NCBI GenBank assembly: GCA_031553875.1
Contig: JAVBKU010000030.1
Coordinates: 1-36,960 of the forward strand
Length of the DNA stretch: 36,960 nt
Direction of reading: 5' to 3'
Source: JAVBKU01 sp031553875
GTDB taxonomy: Bacteria; Bacteroidota; Bacteroidia; Bacteroidales; Rikenellaceae
This document shows, in pieces, positions 7,205 to 16,228 of the stretch (positions within the stretch are counted from its first letter, which is position 1; each line of letters begins with the position of its first letter). The notes under the pieces were generated by a model. The model searched no databases, was not told where the DNA came from, and saw nothing but the letters and a program-made list of their open reading frames with translations. The translations under genes and the position numbers were made by a program.

Positions 7205-9049
7205 TTACTTGAGCAGTCGTTCGAATTCGGCGGTAAGCTCCCTCACGGTGAAGGGCAGACCCTGTATCTTATTGTACTGCCCGAAGTCATACTTCTGGAA
7301 GTTCATGCGCAGGTAGCCCGCGAATTGCCCGTTGTTGAGCTCGCACACCACGATGCGTTTGAAGCCTTTGAGTATCTCCTCCACGCCCTTGGGCAGGGGG
7401 TTGATATAGTTGAAGTGGCAGAGGGAGACCTTTTCGCCCTTATCACGCAGTTCGTTCACGGCAGTGAGCAGATGACCTTTCGTACCGCCCCAGCCAATGA
7501 CGAGCAGATCGCCGCTGCGATCGCCGATCACCTCCTGCTCGGGGATAAAGTCGGCCACGCGGGCTACCTTCTCGGCCCTCACCTTCACCATGCGCTCATG
7601 GTTGGCGGGATCGTGCGACACGGCGCCTGTGGCATAGTCCTTCTCAAGACCGCCCACACGGTGCTCGGCGCCCTTCATTCCGGGGAACGCCCAGTTGCGG
7701 GCGAGCCTCTTCTCGTCCCTCTTGTAGGGCAAGTAACCGCCTTCGCCCGAAGCGATGATCGGGGCCTTGATGGCGGGATAGTCTGCCATCGATGGTATGC
7801 GCCAGGGCTGCGAACCGTTGGCGATGAAGCCGTCGGTGAGCAGCACCACGGGGGTCATATGTTCGAGGGCTATCTTGCCGCTTATGAATGCGTAGTCGAA
7901 ACAGTCGGAGGGAGTGCTGGCGGCAACCACCACCATCGGGCTCTCGCCGTTACGGCCGTAGAGCACCTGCGAGAGGTCGCCCTGCTCTGTCTTGGTGGGC
8001 AAGCCTGTCGAGGGGCCGCCGCGCTGTACGTTGACGACCACGAGCGGAAGCTCCGTTATCACGGCCAGGCCCATGGCTTCGCTTTTCAGAGCCACACCGG
8101 GACCGGAAGTGGTGGTCACGGCGAAGTTACCGGCGAAGGCGGCGCCCACGGCGGTACAGATGCCGGCGATCTCATCTTCGGCCTGGACGGTCTTCACGCC
8201 CATGCTCCTGCGTTTGGCCAGCTCTTCGAGGATGACAGTCGCGGGAGTGATCGGGTATGAACCGCAGAACAAGGGGAGTCCGCTCTTCTCGGCGGCGGCA
8301 ATAAGCCCCCAGGCAGTGGCCTGGTTCCCGCTGATATTACGGTACTTGCCCTTTTCGAGCGAGCCCGCGGGTATCTTGTATGTATTGGCAAAGGCGTGAG
8401 TATTGGCCCCGTAGTTGTAGCCGCCGCGCAGTGCCTCGACGTTGGCCGTGGCTATCTCGGGCTTCTTTCCGAACTTGGTGCCGAGGTATTTCTCGGTATG
8501 TTCGAGGGGTATATTGTAGAGGTAGAGGCAGATGCCCAGGGCGAACATATTCTTGCACTTGGCGGCGCTCTTAACGTCCACGCAGTACTCCTTCACGGCC
8601 TCCTTGGTGAGCGAGGTCATAAGGGGGTAGACAACGTTGTAGTCGTCAAGTTTGAGCTCCTTTATAGGGTCTTCGGTACAGTAGCCCGCCTTCTGAATGT
8701 CTTTTGCAGTCCACGCGTCGCCGTCGCAGATGATGGTCGCGCCTTTGTTAAGCCAACGGGCGTTGGCCTTAAGCGCGGCGGGATTCATCGCCACCAGCAC
8801 GTCACAGTAGTCGCCAGGGGTGTGTACCTTGCGGTCGCCCACATGTATCTGAAAACCAGACACGCCTGACACAGTACCCTGCGGGGCCCTGATCTCAGAG
8901 GGAAAGTCGGGAAATGTGGAGGTGCCGTAGCCCAGGTAGGCCGAAGAATCCGAAAACAGCGTACCGGCCAGCTGCATACCGTCGCCCGAGTCGCCCGAGA
9001 AACGGATCACAACCTCCGGAAGCTCAATGATGTTGCCTTCTTTGTTCAT
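7205..9049 (-). CDS. korA: 2-oxoacid:ferredoxin oxidoreductase, fused gamma-alpha subunit
   Basis: This 614-aa protein fuses the gamma domain (about 1-195; RFSGDSGDGMQLAG near residue 16) to the pyrimidine-binding alpha domain (from about 230; NQATAWGLIAAAEKSG, SYPITPATVILEELA, TTTSGPG) and the C-terminal transketolase-like domain II (about 500-614). The fusion is usual for KorA of Bacteroidota and is not an anomaly. The ATG at 9106 is in frame, but MNKEGNIIELPEVVIRFSG at 9049 fits the family start. It is first in a two-gene operon with korB. The promoter must lie in 9050-9330, which it shares with the divergent CoA-transferase gene; the best minus-strand -7 is a weak TATCTTGC near 9103-9110. 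Confidence 0.9.
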   Translation of the reverse strand: MNKEGNIIELPEVVIRFSGDSGDGMQLAGTLFSDSSAYLGYGTSTFPDFPSEIRAPQGTVSGVSGFQIHVGDRKVHTPGDYCDVLVAMNPAALKANARWLNKGATIICDGDAWTAKDIQKAGYCTEDPIKELKLDDYNVVYPLMTSLTKEAVKEYCVDVKSAAKCKNMFALGICLYLYNIPLEHTEKYLGTKFGKKPEIATANVEALRGGYNYGANTHAFANTYKIPAGSLEKGKYRNISGNQATAWGLIAAAEKSGLPLFCGSYPITPATVILEELAKRRSMGVKTVQAEDEIAGICTAVGAAFAGNFAVTTTSGPGVALKSEAMGLAVITELPLVVVNVQRGGPSTGLPTKTEQGDLSQVLYGRNGESPMVVVAASTPSDCFDYAFISGKIALEHMTPVVLLTDGFIANGSQPWRIPSMADYPAIKAPIIASGEGGYLPYKRDEKRLARNWAFPGMKGAEHRVGGLEKDYATGAVSHDPANHERMVKVRAEKVARVADFIPEQEVIGDRSGDLLVIGWGGTKGHLLTAVNELRDKGEKVSLCHFNYINPLPKGVEEILKGFKRIVVCELNNGQFAGYLRMNFQKYDFGQYNKIQGLPFTVRELTAEFERLLK

Positions 9050-9227
9050 GTCCAAAAAGTGTAAACCAAGTGAAACCGTATGATGTAAAAACAAACGGGG
9101 TCGCAAGATAGTGATTTATTTGCGAAAAATTATTTCCCTCCGGACGGAATTTAACATTATTACAGCGTTTTGAGTGTTTTTTACCTATACACTCGGCAAC
9201 AGTGTGGCATAATTTGGCCCGACATTG

Positions 9228-9256
9228 TTGTAAATAAGATAAAAACCCTAATTTTG
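9228..9256 (+). promoter_or_regulatory. Promoter of the CoA-transferase gene
   Basis: TTG at 9228-9230, 18 nt, then TAATTTTG at 9249-9256 match the Bacteroidetes -33/-7 pattern. The predicted leader is about 70 nt. Apart from this promoter the divergent gap 9050-9330 holds no gene I can see. Confidence 0.6.
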
Positions 9257-9330
9257 CAGAATTATTTCCCCACTTGGGGACGACGCAAGGCACAAATAAA
9301 AACACAGCTAATATATTAAAGCTCACAACA

Positions 9331-10656
9331 ATGGGTAAACAGATCAAATTCGTTTCCGCGGCAGAAGCGGTGAAAGTCATCAAGTCTAACGACCACGTGC
9401 ACCTCAGCAGTGTGGCCAGCGCCCCCCAGTGCCTTATCAAGGCTATGGTCGAACGCGGCCGGGGTAAGGAGTTCGAGCACGTCCGCATACACCACCTCCA
9501 CACCGAAGGCCCGGCGCCCTATGCCGACGCCGAATTCGAGGGAATATTCCAGCTCGACTCGTTCTTCGTGGGCGGCAACGTGAGGAAGGTGACCCAGAGC
9601 GGCTACGCCGACTACATCCCCGTGTTCCTCGGCGAGACGCAGAAGCTATACCGCAACGGCACCCTGCCCTGTAACGTGGCTATGATACAGGTGTGCCCGC
9701 CCGACGCTCACGGCTACGTGTCGCTGGGTACCTCGGTCGACGCCACCCTGGCGGCCGTGGAGTGCGCCGACACGGTGATCGCGGTTATCAATAAGTATGT
9801 ACCCCGCTCCTTCGGCGACGCTTTCATACATCTCGAGGATATCGATATCTTCGTGCAGGACGACACTCCGCTCGAAGAGGCCCACTTCTCCATTCCCAGC
9901 GAAATAGAGGTGTCAATAGGTAAGCATTGCGCTGCCTTGATCGAAGACGGAGCCTGCCTCCAGATGGGTATCGGCGCCATCCCCAACGCCGTACTGGCGC
10001 AGTTGGGCGGCCACAAGAACCTCGGTATCCACACAGAGATGTTCGCCGACGGCGTGCTTCCACTGGTGGAAAAGGGCATTATCAACGGTAAGAACAAGAA
10101 GCTCGACAAGGGTAAGATGGTGTCTACGTTCCTGATGGGCTCGCAGAAGGTGTACGACTTTATCGACAACAACCCCGGCGTGGCCATGATGGACGTGGCG
10201 TATACCAACGACCCCTTCATCATCGCACAGAACCCCAAGATGACCGCTATCAACTCTGCCCTGCAGGTAGATCTCACAGGCCAGATCTGCGCCGACTCCA
10301 TCGGCACCAAGTTCTACTCGGGAGTGGGCGGACAGGTCGACTTCATTTACGGCGCATCGCGCTCCGAGGGCGGCAAGGCCATACTCGCCATGCCCTCGGT
10401 AACTACCAAGGGTATCAGCAAGATAGCCAACACGCTCACTATGGGTGCGGGGGTCGTTACCACACGTTCGCACGCTCACTGGTTCGTGACCGAATACGGC
10501 GCCGTGAACCTCTACGGCCGCACTCTCCAGGAGCGCGCGCATCTGATCACGAGCGTGGCGCACCCCGATCACCGCGAAGAACTCGACAAGGCCACCTTCG
10601 AACGCTATGGCTCGCACTTCGGTTATATCAAGACCTGCTGCGACTGCAAGAAATAG
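9331..10656 (+). CDS. Acetyl-CoA hydrolase/transferase family (4-hydroxybutyrate or butyryl-CoA:acetate type)
   Basis: This 441-aa protein moves CoA between acyl-CoA and a free carboxylic acid. The active-site Glu that forms the glutamyl-CoA intermediate is E236 in GIHTEMFADG, matching Glu238 of the Clostridium aminobutyricum 4-hydroxybutyrate CoA-transferase as I recall it. Other family signatures are GIGAIPNAVL (213-222) and the GVGGQVDF segment. I chose ATG 9331 (MGKQIKFVSAAEAV); the in-frame ATG at 9274 is too close to the predicted transcript start. It ends with a Cys-rich tail (TCCDCKK). The true acid pair (acetate, propionate, succinate or butyrate) cannot be read from sequence; with methylmalonyl-CoA mutase nearby, propionate or succinate is plausible. 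Confidence 0.85.
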   Translation: MGKQIKFVSAAEAVKVIKSNDHVHLSSVASAPQCLIKAMVERGRGKEFEHVRIHHLHTEGPAPYADAEFEGIFQLDSFFVGGNVRKVTQSGYADYIPVFLGETQKLYRNGTLPCNVAMIQVCPPDAHGYVSLGTSVDATLAAVECADTVIAVINKYVPRSFGDAFIHLEDIDIFVQDDTPLEEAHFSIPSEIEVSIGKHCAALIEDGACLQMGIGAIPNAVLAQLGGHKNLGIHTEMFADGVLPLVEKGIINGKNKKLDKGKMVSTFLMGSQKVYDFIDNNPGVAMMDVAYTNDPFIIAQNPKMTAINSALQVDLTGQICADSIGTKFYSGVGGQVDFIYGASRSEGGKAILAMPSVTTKGISKIANTLTMGAGVVTTRSHAHWFVTEYGAVNLYGRTLQERAHLITSVAHPDHREELDKATFERYGSHFGYIKTCCDCKK

Positions 10657-10695
10657 TTTCCAAGTCCCGGAACAGAGTGATGACGGGAGCTTAGG

Positions 10696-10746
10696 ATAAA
10701 TAAGAAAACGCGGGAAATTATTGATTTCTCGCGTTTTCTTATTTAT
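10696..10746 (+). terminator. Long hairpin terminator after the CoA-transferase
   Basis: A 23-bp stem (10696-10718 with 10724-10746, one G-T pair, 5-nt loop) has A-rich and T-rich outer arms, so it can act as an intrinsic terminator on the plus strand. Confidence 0.85.
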
Positions 10747-10804
10747 ATTTATGATGTATAACAGTACACGTCGATTATATGAACCCCTAAACCATGTTCA
10801 GACT

Positions 10805-11251
10805 ATGAGAAAATTTGCCTATTTGCTAACGTTGAGCCTGATGGCCAGCGTATTTTTTACAGGATGCGAAAAGGACGGTGATGATGGAATAAGTATCGGT
10901 GTTACCATAAACGGGCGGGTGTTCCCAATAACCACGGTCTCGCAATCTAAGGTTGCAGGAGGGTATGATCTGCGCTTTGGTTTCGGTACGGGAGGCAATG
11001 CGATGATACACATTAACTCGTCTTCCCCAGCTCCGCTTATACGTACAGGGGTATATAAGAGTCTTACGGGAACTCTTACGCTTCCAACAGAATTAGGCGG
11101 AGGCCCCGCTGTATTTGACGGCACGACCATGGAGATCGATGTGAAATACGACAGCGACAACGATTACTACAATATTTTACTTAAAGGAACGCTCGTCTCC
11201 GGAGATAAGGTGTTCATAAAGTACACGGGGGGTCTGCCAAGTCCTTCGTAA
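10805..11251 (+). CDS. Hypothetical surface lipoprotein
   Basis: This 148-aa protein has a type II signal peptide: MRKFAYLLTLSLMASVFFTG then Cys21. The residues after the Cys (EKDGDD) are acidic, which is the known Bacteroidetes signal for export of lipoproteins to the cell surface. The mature part is beta-rich with no family I recognise. The start at 10805 is chosen because it begins the signal peptide directly; the longer frame from 10721 would run through the upstream terminator hairpin. It stands alone, convergent with queG. Confidence 0.75.
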   Translation: MRKFAYLLTLSLMASVFFTGCEKDGDDGISIGVTINGRVFPITTVSQSKVAGGYDLRFGFGTGGNAMIHINSSSPAPLIRTGVYKSLTGTLTLPTELGGGPAVFDGTTMEIDVKYDSDNDYYNILLKGTLVSGDKVFIKYTGGLPSPS

Positions 11252-11279
11252 ATAAACCTCTGCCGTATGGCCGATTGTG

Positions 11280-12266
11280 TTATTTCCCGACGTTCCCCTT
11301 TATTAGCTCAAGACCCGTCCGGGAAAGGGACGTGTAGGCGAAGCGGCGGGCGAACTCTTCTTCGGTCATCGAGGCCCACTCCTCTGCGGTGGGAGCTATG
11401 ATGGGCGGCTCCGGGAATATGCCGCCCGATGAAGGCGCGGCCTTTATATTATAGGGGCAGCACAGTTGGCACTCGTCGCACCCGAACACCCAGCCGTGGA
11501 GGCGGGGCCGCGGCTCGTTAACGTCGTCTGCTGCGGGAAGCGCATGCTTACCCTCGACCGTCAGACGGCTGATACATCGGCGCGTATCTATGATCCTCGG
11601 GGCCGCTATCGCCCCATTCGGACAGGCCTCCATGCAGCGGCGGCATTCGCCGCATAGGTCTTTACCCTCCTGCGGGCGGGCAACGTAGTCGGAGTCGGCG
11701 GTCACAGGCGCGAGCGGCAGGGTGGTAACGATCTCCCCCAACAACAGGAACGAGCCCAGACGACGGTTAAGGAGCAATGAGTTGCGCCCTATCCACCCCA
11801 ATCCGGCCTCAACGGCCCAATACTTCTCGAGCACGGGAGCGGAGTCGACGAAGGCACGTCCTGAGAACGAAGTATCCAACGAAGATATATACGAACAGAG
11901 CTCCTGCAAACGTTCTTTTATTGCATCGTGGTAGTCGCGGCGCAGGGCATAGGAGGCGATACGGGAGCGCCCCGGGGCGTTATTTCCCGCAGCGGCACCG
12001 GGCGGGACATCTCCGCCATTTGTGGCCTCTCCCCTGTTATACCCCACCCCGCAGACGATGACCGAGCGGGCGCCGTCAAGCAGGAGACCCGGGTCGAAAC
12101 GTTTATCGACGTTACGCCTCATATAGTCGAGCCCGCCGTCGTAACCCTCGTCCGTCCAACGGTCGAAGCGTTCGCGCTCCGCGGGCAGCGGATGGCACGA
12201 AGCGATACCGCAGAGGTCGAAACCAAGCTCCAGGGCTTTGGATTTTATAAGGAATTCTATACTCAT
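11280..12266 (-). CDS. queG: Epoxyqueuosine reductase
   Basis: This 328-aa cobalamin- and Fe-S-dependent enzyme performs the last step of tRNA queuosine synthesis, reducing epoxyqueuosine to queuosine. A ferredoxin-like region has C205, C208, C211, C215 (LCGECRRCMEACP) and a second cluster with C231, C263, C266, C270 (GCDECQLCCP). D141 in FVDSAPVLEK matches the catalytic Asp of characterised QueG. The segment around 79-100 (Gly/Ala/Asn-rich) looks like a lineage-specific loop. It is encoded alone and convergent with the lipoprotein gene, with only 28 nt between the stops. Confidence 0.93.
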   Translation of the reverse strand: MSIEFLIKSKALELGFDLCGIASCHPLPAERERFDRWTDEGYDGGLDYMRRNVDKRFDPGLLLDGARSVIVCGVGYNRGEATNGGDVPPGAAAGNNAPGRSRIASYALRRDYHDAIKERLQELCSYISSLDTSFSGRAFVDSAPVLEKYWAVEAGLGWIGRNSLLLNRRLGSFLLLGEIVTTLPLAPVTADSDYVARPQEGKDLCGECRRCMEACPNGAIAAPRIIDTRRCISRLTVEGKHALPAADDVNEPRPRLHGWVFGCDECQLCCPYNIKAAPSSGGIFPEPPIIAPTAEEWASMTEEEFARRFAYTSLSRTGLELIKGNVGK

Positions 12267-12430
12267 AGGGAGATTTATCGGGAATATTTATTAAATTGCA
12301 TTGGCCCGTACCCCGGCCACGATGCGTCTGATTTCACTTTTATAGGCGTACCGGGAGGTGACGCCACAGGAGTAACCCCAAACGCGGGGTAAATAGTAGA
12401 GTAAAGTTAGCTAAATCAAAATAAAAAGTG

Positions 12431-12438
12431 TTACTTTG
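12431..12438 (+). promoter_or_regulatory. Likely -7 box for the acyl-CoA ligase gene
   Basis: TTACTTTG is one mismatch from TAnnTTTG. It would give a leader of about 120 nt containing a small hairpin GAGCTA/TAGCTC near 12515-12526. Nothing else is recognised in 12267-12566. Confidence 0.4.
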
Positions 12439-12566
12439 CCCCCGTTTCGGAGGATATTTTAACATTAACTTCCGGAGTAAGACAGAGACAGCCTCTATTG
12501 CAATATGCTGTCGTTGAGCTATATAGCTCCTGCCTGCCGCCGGATTAAAACAGAGTGTATCTCGAT

Positions 12567-14177
12567 ATGGCTTTCTGCACACTCCGGGAGATGTACCTGC
12601 AAAACGTCAAGACGTTTGCCGATCTTCCTGCCTTCTCGATGGTCGATGACGAATCCCTCACTTACCGTGAATTCGGCGAGAGGGTCGAATCATTGATAGA
12701 GCTCCTCACCCAATCCGGCTTGAGCAGCGGCGACAAAGTGTCCCTGCTCAGCACCAATATGCCCAACTGGGCGGTGGCCTACTTCGCGGTGACCGCGGCG
12801 GGTATGGTCATAGTGCCGATACTCCCCGACTTCTCGGGCGAGGAGATCAACAAGATAATCTCCCACTCGGAGTCGAAGGCCCTGGTGGTGTCCGATAAGC
12901 TCTACGCCAAGGTATCGGAGGAGACGGTGGGTAACCTGCAACTCGTGCTCCGCGCCAGCACCCTCAAGCCCATAGCGGTTAAGGAGGGCAAGCCCGGCAA
13001 GATAACATTTCCCAAGAATCAGGACCTCGCCGCCATCATCTACACCTCGGGAACGACATCGGCCCCCAAGGGCGTGATGTTATCCCATAACAACCTCTGC
13101 GCGCAGGTGGATATGGTGAGGGATATATATCCTATACATCCCGAAGATATCTTCATGTCGATCCTGCCCCTGTCGCACACCTATGAGTGCTCGCTGGGGA
13201 TGATATACCCCTTCTCGTGCGGCGCTTCGGTGGTATACCTCGGCAAGGCGCCTACGGCCGCGGCACTCCTGCCCGCCCTGGAGTCGATCAGGCCCACCAC
13301 GATACTATCCGTGCCGCTTATCATCGAAAAGATATACAGGGCCAAGATACAGTCTAAGTTCACCCGCAACAAATTCATAGCCTTCCTCTACGGCCAGGCC
13401 CCCATACGCAAATTCATACACCGCATGGCCGGGAAGAAACTTATGGCCACGTTCGGCGGCAGGGTGCGCTTTTTCGGAGTGGGCGGAGCCAAGATCGACG
13501 CCATAGTCGAGAGGTTCCTCGCCGAAGCCCGCTTCCCCTACGCCATCGGCTACGGGCTCACCGAGACCTCGCCCCTGCTGGCGGGAAGCAACCCCTCGAA
13601 GACCAGGCTCCAATCTACCGGCCCGATACTCAAGGGCGTGGAGGCCCGCCTCGACAACATGTCGGAGAAGAGCGGCGAAGGCGAACTGGTGGTACGCGGC
13701 CCCAACATCATGATGGGATACTATAAGAACCCCGCCGCCACGGCCGAATCGTTCACCGCCGACGGCTGGTTCCGTACCAAGGACCTCTGCTGCTTCGATA
13801 AGACCGGATATCTCTACATAAAGGGCCGTCTCGGCAACATGATCGTGGGCCCCAGCGGCGAGAACATCTACCCCGAGGAGATCGAAAACGTGATCAACGG
13901 TCACGCGTTGGTCGAAGACTCGCTCGTAAGGGAAGAAAAAGGGCGCCTTGTGGCCGTGGTACACTTCAACCACGAGGAGCTGGAAAGGCGTTACAACGTG
14001 ATGAAGGAGGAGCTGGGCTACAGGATGGAGAGCATCAAGGCCGACCTTATGCACTACGTCAATTCCAAGGTCAACAAGTTCTCGAAGATATCGGTGGTGG
14101 AAGAGAAAGACGAAGCCTTCGAAAAGACCCCTACCCTGAAGATCAAGCGTTTCCTGTATACAAGGAATAAGAAATAG
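12567..14177 (+). CDS. Long-chain fatty acid-CoA ligase (AMP-binding)
   Basis: This 536-aa adenylate-forming enzyme activates a fatty acid to acyl-AMP and then acyl-CoA. The P-loop is YTSGTTSAPKG (159-169), the A5 motif GYGLTETSP, and the A8 region GWFRTKDL...GRLGNMIVGPSGENIYPEE, which carries the adenylation-site residues. An ATG at 12555 is also in frame. The 12567 start gives an N-terminus (MAFCTLREMYLQNVKTF) of the length seen in the Bacteroides homologues I recall. At 536 residues it is shorter than the ~600-aa FadD15 type, which is normal for this Bacteroidota group. It ends at a strong terminator, just before the tRNA. Confidence 0.88.
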   Translation: MAFCTLREMYLQNVKTFADLPAFSMVDDESLTYREFGERVESLIELLTQSGLSSGDKVSLLSTNMPNWAVAYFAVTAAGMVIVPILPDFSGEEINKIISHSESKALVVSDKLYAKVSEETVGNLQLVLRASTLKPIAVKEGKPGKITFPKNQDLAAIIYTSGTTSAPKGVMLSHNNLCAQVDMVRDIYPIHPEDIFMSILPLSHTYECSLGMIYPFSCGASVVYLGKAPTAAALLPALESIRPTTILSVPLIIEKIYRAKIQSKFTRNKFIAFLYGQAPIRKFIHRMAGKKLMATFGGRVRFFGVGGAKIDAIVERFLAEARFPYAIGYGLTETSPLLAGSNPSKTRLQSTGPILKGVEARLDNMSEKSGEGELVVRGPNIMMGYYKNPAATAESFTADGWFRTKDLCCFDKTGYLYIKGRLGNMIVGPSGENIYPEEIENVINGHALVEDSLVREEKGRLVAVVHFNHEELERRYNVMKEELGYRMESIKADLMHYVNSKVNKFSKISVVEEKDEAFEKTPTLKIKRFLYTRNKK

Positions 14178-14212
14178 AGGCGGCTCGTGTGCTCATGGCG
14201 CTATGAAACTAA

Positions 14213-14246
14213 AACCAGGCCTGGCTCTTATGAGTCCGGCCTGGTT
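14213..14246 (+). terminator. Terminator after the acyl-CoA ligase
   Basis: AACCAGGCC (14213-14221) pairs with GGCCTGGTT (14238-14246), and the stem continues inward with CTC/GAG. A T-containing tail (ctcgttt) follows. Confidence 0.75.
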
Positions 14247-14277
14247 CTCGTTTATCCCATCTTTACGCCCCTCTCTG

Positions 14278-14308
14278 TTTGGAGATAAACGATTAATCGC
14301 TATATTTG
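14278..14308 (+). promoter_or_regulatory. Promoter of tRNA-Leu
   Basis: TTTG at 14278-14281, a 19-nt spacer, and TATATTTG at 14301-14308 are a perfect match to the Bacteroidetes housekeeping consensus. The tRNA begins 27 nt downstream. Confidence 0.85.
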
Positions 14309-14334
14309 CACTCTCCTTTCTCCGCAAGCCCAAT

Positions 14335-14416
14335 GCCCGGATGGCGGAATCGGTAGACGCGCTGGTCTCAAACACCAGTGAAGCAATTCGTGCCGGTTCG
14401 ATCCCGGCTCCGGGTA
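14335..14416 (+). tRNA. tRNA-Leu (anticodon CAA)
   Basis: This is an 82-nt class II tRNA. The acceptor stem is GCCCGGA/TCCGGGT (first pair G-U) with discriminator A. The anticodon arm is CTGGT-ctCAAac-ACCAG, the variable arm carries a short GAA/TTC stem, and the T arm is GCCGG-TTCGATC-CCGGC. CCA is not encoded. Its last 13 nt are part of the left attachment core of the integrated element, and the gene is intact. Confidence 0.95.
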
Positions 14417-14417
14417 C
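14404..14417 (+). other. attL core (tRNA-Leu 3' end)
   Basis: The 14-bp identity with 24467-24480 covers half of the T arm and the acceptor 3' strand. The preceding base differs between the copies (c here, a at attR), as does the following one (g versus t), which fixes the core limits. Confidence 0.88.
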
Positions 14418-14420
14418 GAA

Positions 14421-14454
14421 AAATGCCTGTTAATCGTTTGATTAGCAGGCATTT
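14421..14454 (+). terminator. Element-borne terminator for tRNA-Leu
   Basis: A 15-bp stem (14421-14435 with 14440-14454, one T-G pair, loop GTTT) starts 4 nt after the attachment core. It lies inside the element, so the element supplies a terminator for the tRNA whose original one was displaced. Confidence 0.8.
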
Positions 14455-14466
14455 GTATTTTATAGA

Positions 14467-14485
14467 GGCGCAAATAGGGCGCAAA
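14467..14485 (+). repeat. Tandem arm-type site, left end of the element
   Basis: GGCGCAAATAGGGCGCAAA is a tandem pair of GGCGCAAA units. The same 19 bp occur in the same orientation at 24334-24352, near the right end. Placement just inside both attachment cores is what is expected of integrase arm-binding sites; binding itself is inferred. Confidence 0.65.
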
Positions 14486-14832
14486 TTTCATCCAAGTATC
14501 AGAAACCAACCTTTAGCTTCATTTTGATGAATAATAATGTAGACTATTTGTATTCAGATAATTAGGCGTAATTGTTTAACAGTCATTCAACAGCAACTAA
14601 ATATTGTGCTTTTTTGCCCCTTTTTTGCCCTAATAACGGTTAAACGTTGGACTCCGAGCCGTGAAACGCGGCGCCCACAAGCGTAATTAATTAACATTTC
14701 GCCGGCTCGACGTAACGTCTCAAATCCAAACAGGCGGCACCCCCTATTAGCAATGACCGACCTCCGATATACAGAGACGTCGTAAAAAAATTTCAAAGGT
14801 GTTTCGGACGCCTAAATTATCTTATCTGTTTG
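14486..14832. other. Non-coding left end of the element with inverted repeats
   Basis: No gene is visible between the left arm site and the Shedu stop. The stretch has a tandem TTTTTTGCCC (14610-14619 and 14621-14630), a 7-bp inverted repeat CGAGCCG (14655-14661) with CGGCTCG (14703-14709) in a GC-rich patch, and ACGTCTC (14715-14721) with GAGACGT (14774-14780). Its reverse-complement reading of tandem GGGCAAAAAA loosely recalls the arm sites. The function is unknown. Confidence 0.4.
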
Positions 14833-16110
14833 TTAGAATGGAAGATCATCTAATTCTATATGATCTTGACTTTCGATCTTAATGTTTTCAGAAACTTCTA
14901 TCTCACATGGCTTTTCTGTTGTGGCTACAATAAACTTCGCCCTTTCAAATAGCTCATCAAATGTAATGATTTCTGGATTTGAGAGATTCCGTCTAAATAA
15001 TTCAAATGAGCTGTATTTCACTTCGTTAATCCCTTTATCTGTTTCAAACTCAGATAGAGAGCCAACGACCAAATATCCTTTTGGTTGATAGTTGTAAATG
15101 TTTCCTGTCGGATTGTAGTCCCCATCCCGTAGTTCAATTTTATCGTAAAGGCTTCTTATTGATTTTTGTATGGTTTTTTGTATTTGAGCAACACCTCCTG
15201 CAACCTCTTCTGAAACAGCGAAACATTCGGGTCGATATTCTTTAGCCGATATTAGTATTGTGTTATGTTTTTTTATCTCAACAAAACAAGTTGCTTCAAT
15301 AATTCCCCTACGAGAAAGTAATGCATCGACTCTTTTGCCTGCATTTGCTAAATTGTGTCCTGAAACAACCTGCTCAAGTTTCTTTCCCTCAAGAGGAGCA
15401 TTAAAAACGAAATTTAGTCCATATCCAAAAATCCAAGTATTCGCCTCAAAAAATTTCTGCCAATTATTTTCGCTTGTATCTATGTTTTGCAACATCTCCG
15501 AAAAGACCCTCAAGCTATCTTTTCGCTTGGATAGCTCTGTAATATCAGATGACGATACATTGCCTTTTGAGATTTCGTCAATTAAGTCGGGGTATTGGGA
15601 AAGCAACTTTAAAGCTTGTTCCTTACTTAAAATATGTTTTTGAAGGTAGGCATCCGTAAACTGTTGTGTCCCTTTACTTCGGTCGACAGGGAGGTAAGAA
15701 ATAGAATTAATGAAGTCTACCAGTTTCTTGATCTCTGCCCCAATTAATACAATATCACCATTGTATAAGCTGCCGGTCTTTTTATTATATTTTGCAACTT
15801 TAAGAGTTTTGATTCCACGAGTATCTTCATAAGCCTGAACAACTATCTCCTGCTTTGCCGCAGGGGTAAGTCTAATGACCATTTCGTCACCTTGTTTTAT
15901 GTGCTCGTGTCCTTCGGAGGCGGTTATTATCCGACTAAAATATCTAATAGGCCTAATCACCTCAATAACATTTCCTTCTAAATCTTGTTGAGGTGTTTTT
16001 GTATCAATTGAACGAGAAACATAAATCTTGTCTCCTCTCTTACTTGCAAAATAATCCTCTCTTGTAGGCGTATCAAGAGTGGGGATTTCATATTTAAAAT
16101 CGTTATCCAT
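14833..16110 (-). CDS. sduA: Shedu-type anti-phage protein (SduA, DUF4263)
   Basis: This 425-aa protein resembles SduA, the single-protein Shedu defence system that restricts phage through a PD-(D/E)xK nuclease. The C-terminal DUF4263 domain spans about 213-395. Signature positions are NWQKFFEANTWIFGYGLN (216-233), R260-V-D262, the E278-I-K280 catalytic pair in FVEIKKHNT, and Q309/Q311 in YRPECFAVSEEV...VAQIQ. The N-terminal ~200 residues are variable in the family and probably form the sensing and oligomerisation part. It is the last gene of the element, next to attL, where cargo is expected. A perfect 10-bp inverted repeat lies just upstream of the start. Family assignment is by eye; no search was run. 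Confidence 0.85.
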   Translation of the reverse strand: MDNDFKYEIPTLDTPTREDYFASKRGDKIYVSRSIDTKTPQQDLEGNVIEVIRPIRYFSRIITASEGHEHIKQGDEMVIRLTPAAKQEIVVQAYEDTRGIKTLKVAKYNKKTGSLYNGDIVLIGAEIKKLVDFINSISYLPVDRSKGTQQFTDAYLQKHILSKEQALKLLSQYPDLIDEISKGNVSSSDITELSKRKDSLRVFSEMLQNIDTSENNWQKFFEANTWIFGYGLNFVFNAPLEGKKLEQVVSGHNLANAGKRVDALLSRRGIIEATCFVEIKKHNTILISAKEYRPECFAVSEEVAGGVAQIQKTIQKSIRSLYDKIELRDGDYNPTGNIYNYQPKGYLVVGSLSEFETDKGINEVKYSSFELFRRNLSNPEIITFDELFERAKFIVATTEKPCEIEVSENIKIESQDHIELDDLPF

Positions 16111-16126
16111 ATTATATTGTGTATCT

Positions 16127-16160
16127 TCTCAAAATTAACTATTTTTTCTGAATTTTGAGA
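16127..16160. promoter_or_regulatory. Inverted repeat before the Shedu gene
   Basis: TCTCAAAATT (16127-16136) and AATTTTGAGA (16151-16160) are perfect complements 14 nt apart. The near arm is 17 nt upstream of the Shedu ATG. No U-run follows on the minus strand, so it looks like an operator or leader hairpin rather than a terminator. Confidence 0.5.
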
Positions 16161-16228
16161 GAAAGCACATACAATCGTTATATTGGATTCAATACTTTGG
16201 ATGCCATGTGCATGAGATAATCATTTGC

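Noticed and set aside
14467..14485. CRISPR array
   Set aside because: Only a two-unit tandem is present at each end, with no spacer pattern and no cas genes.
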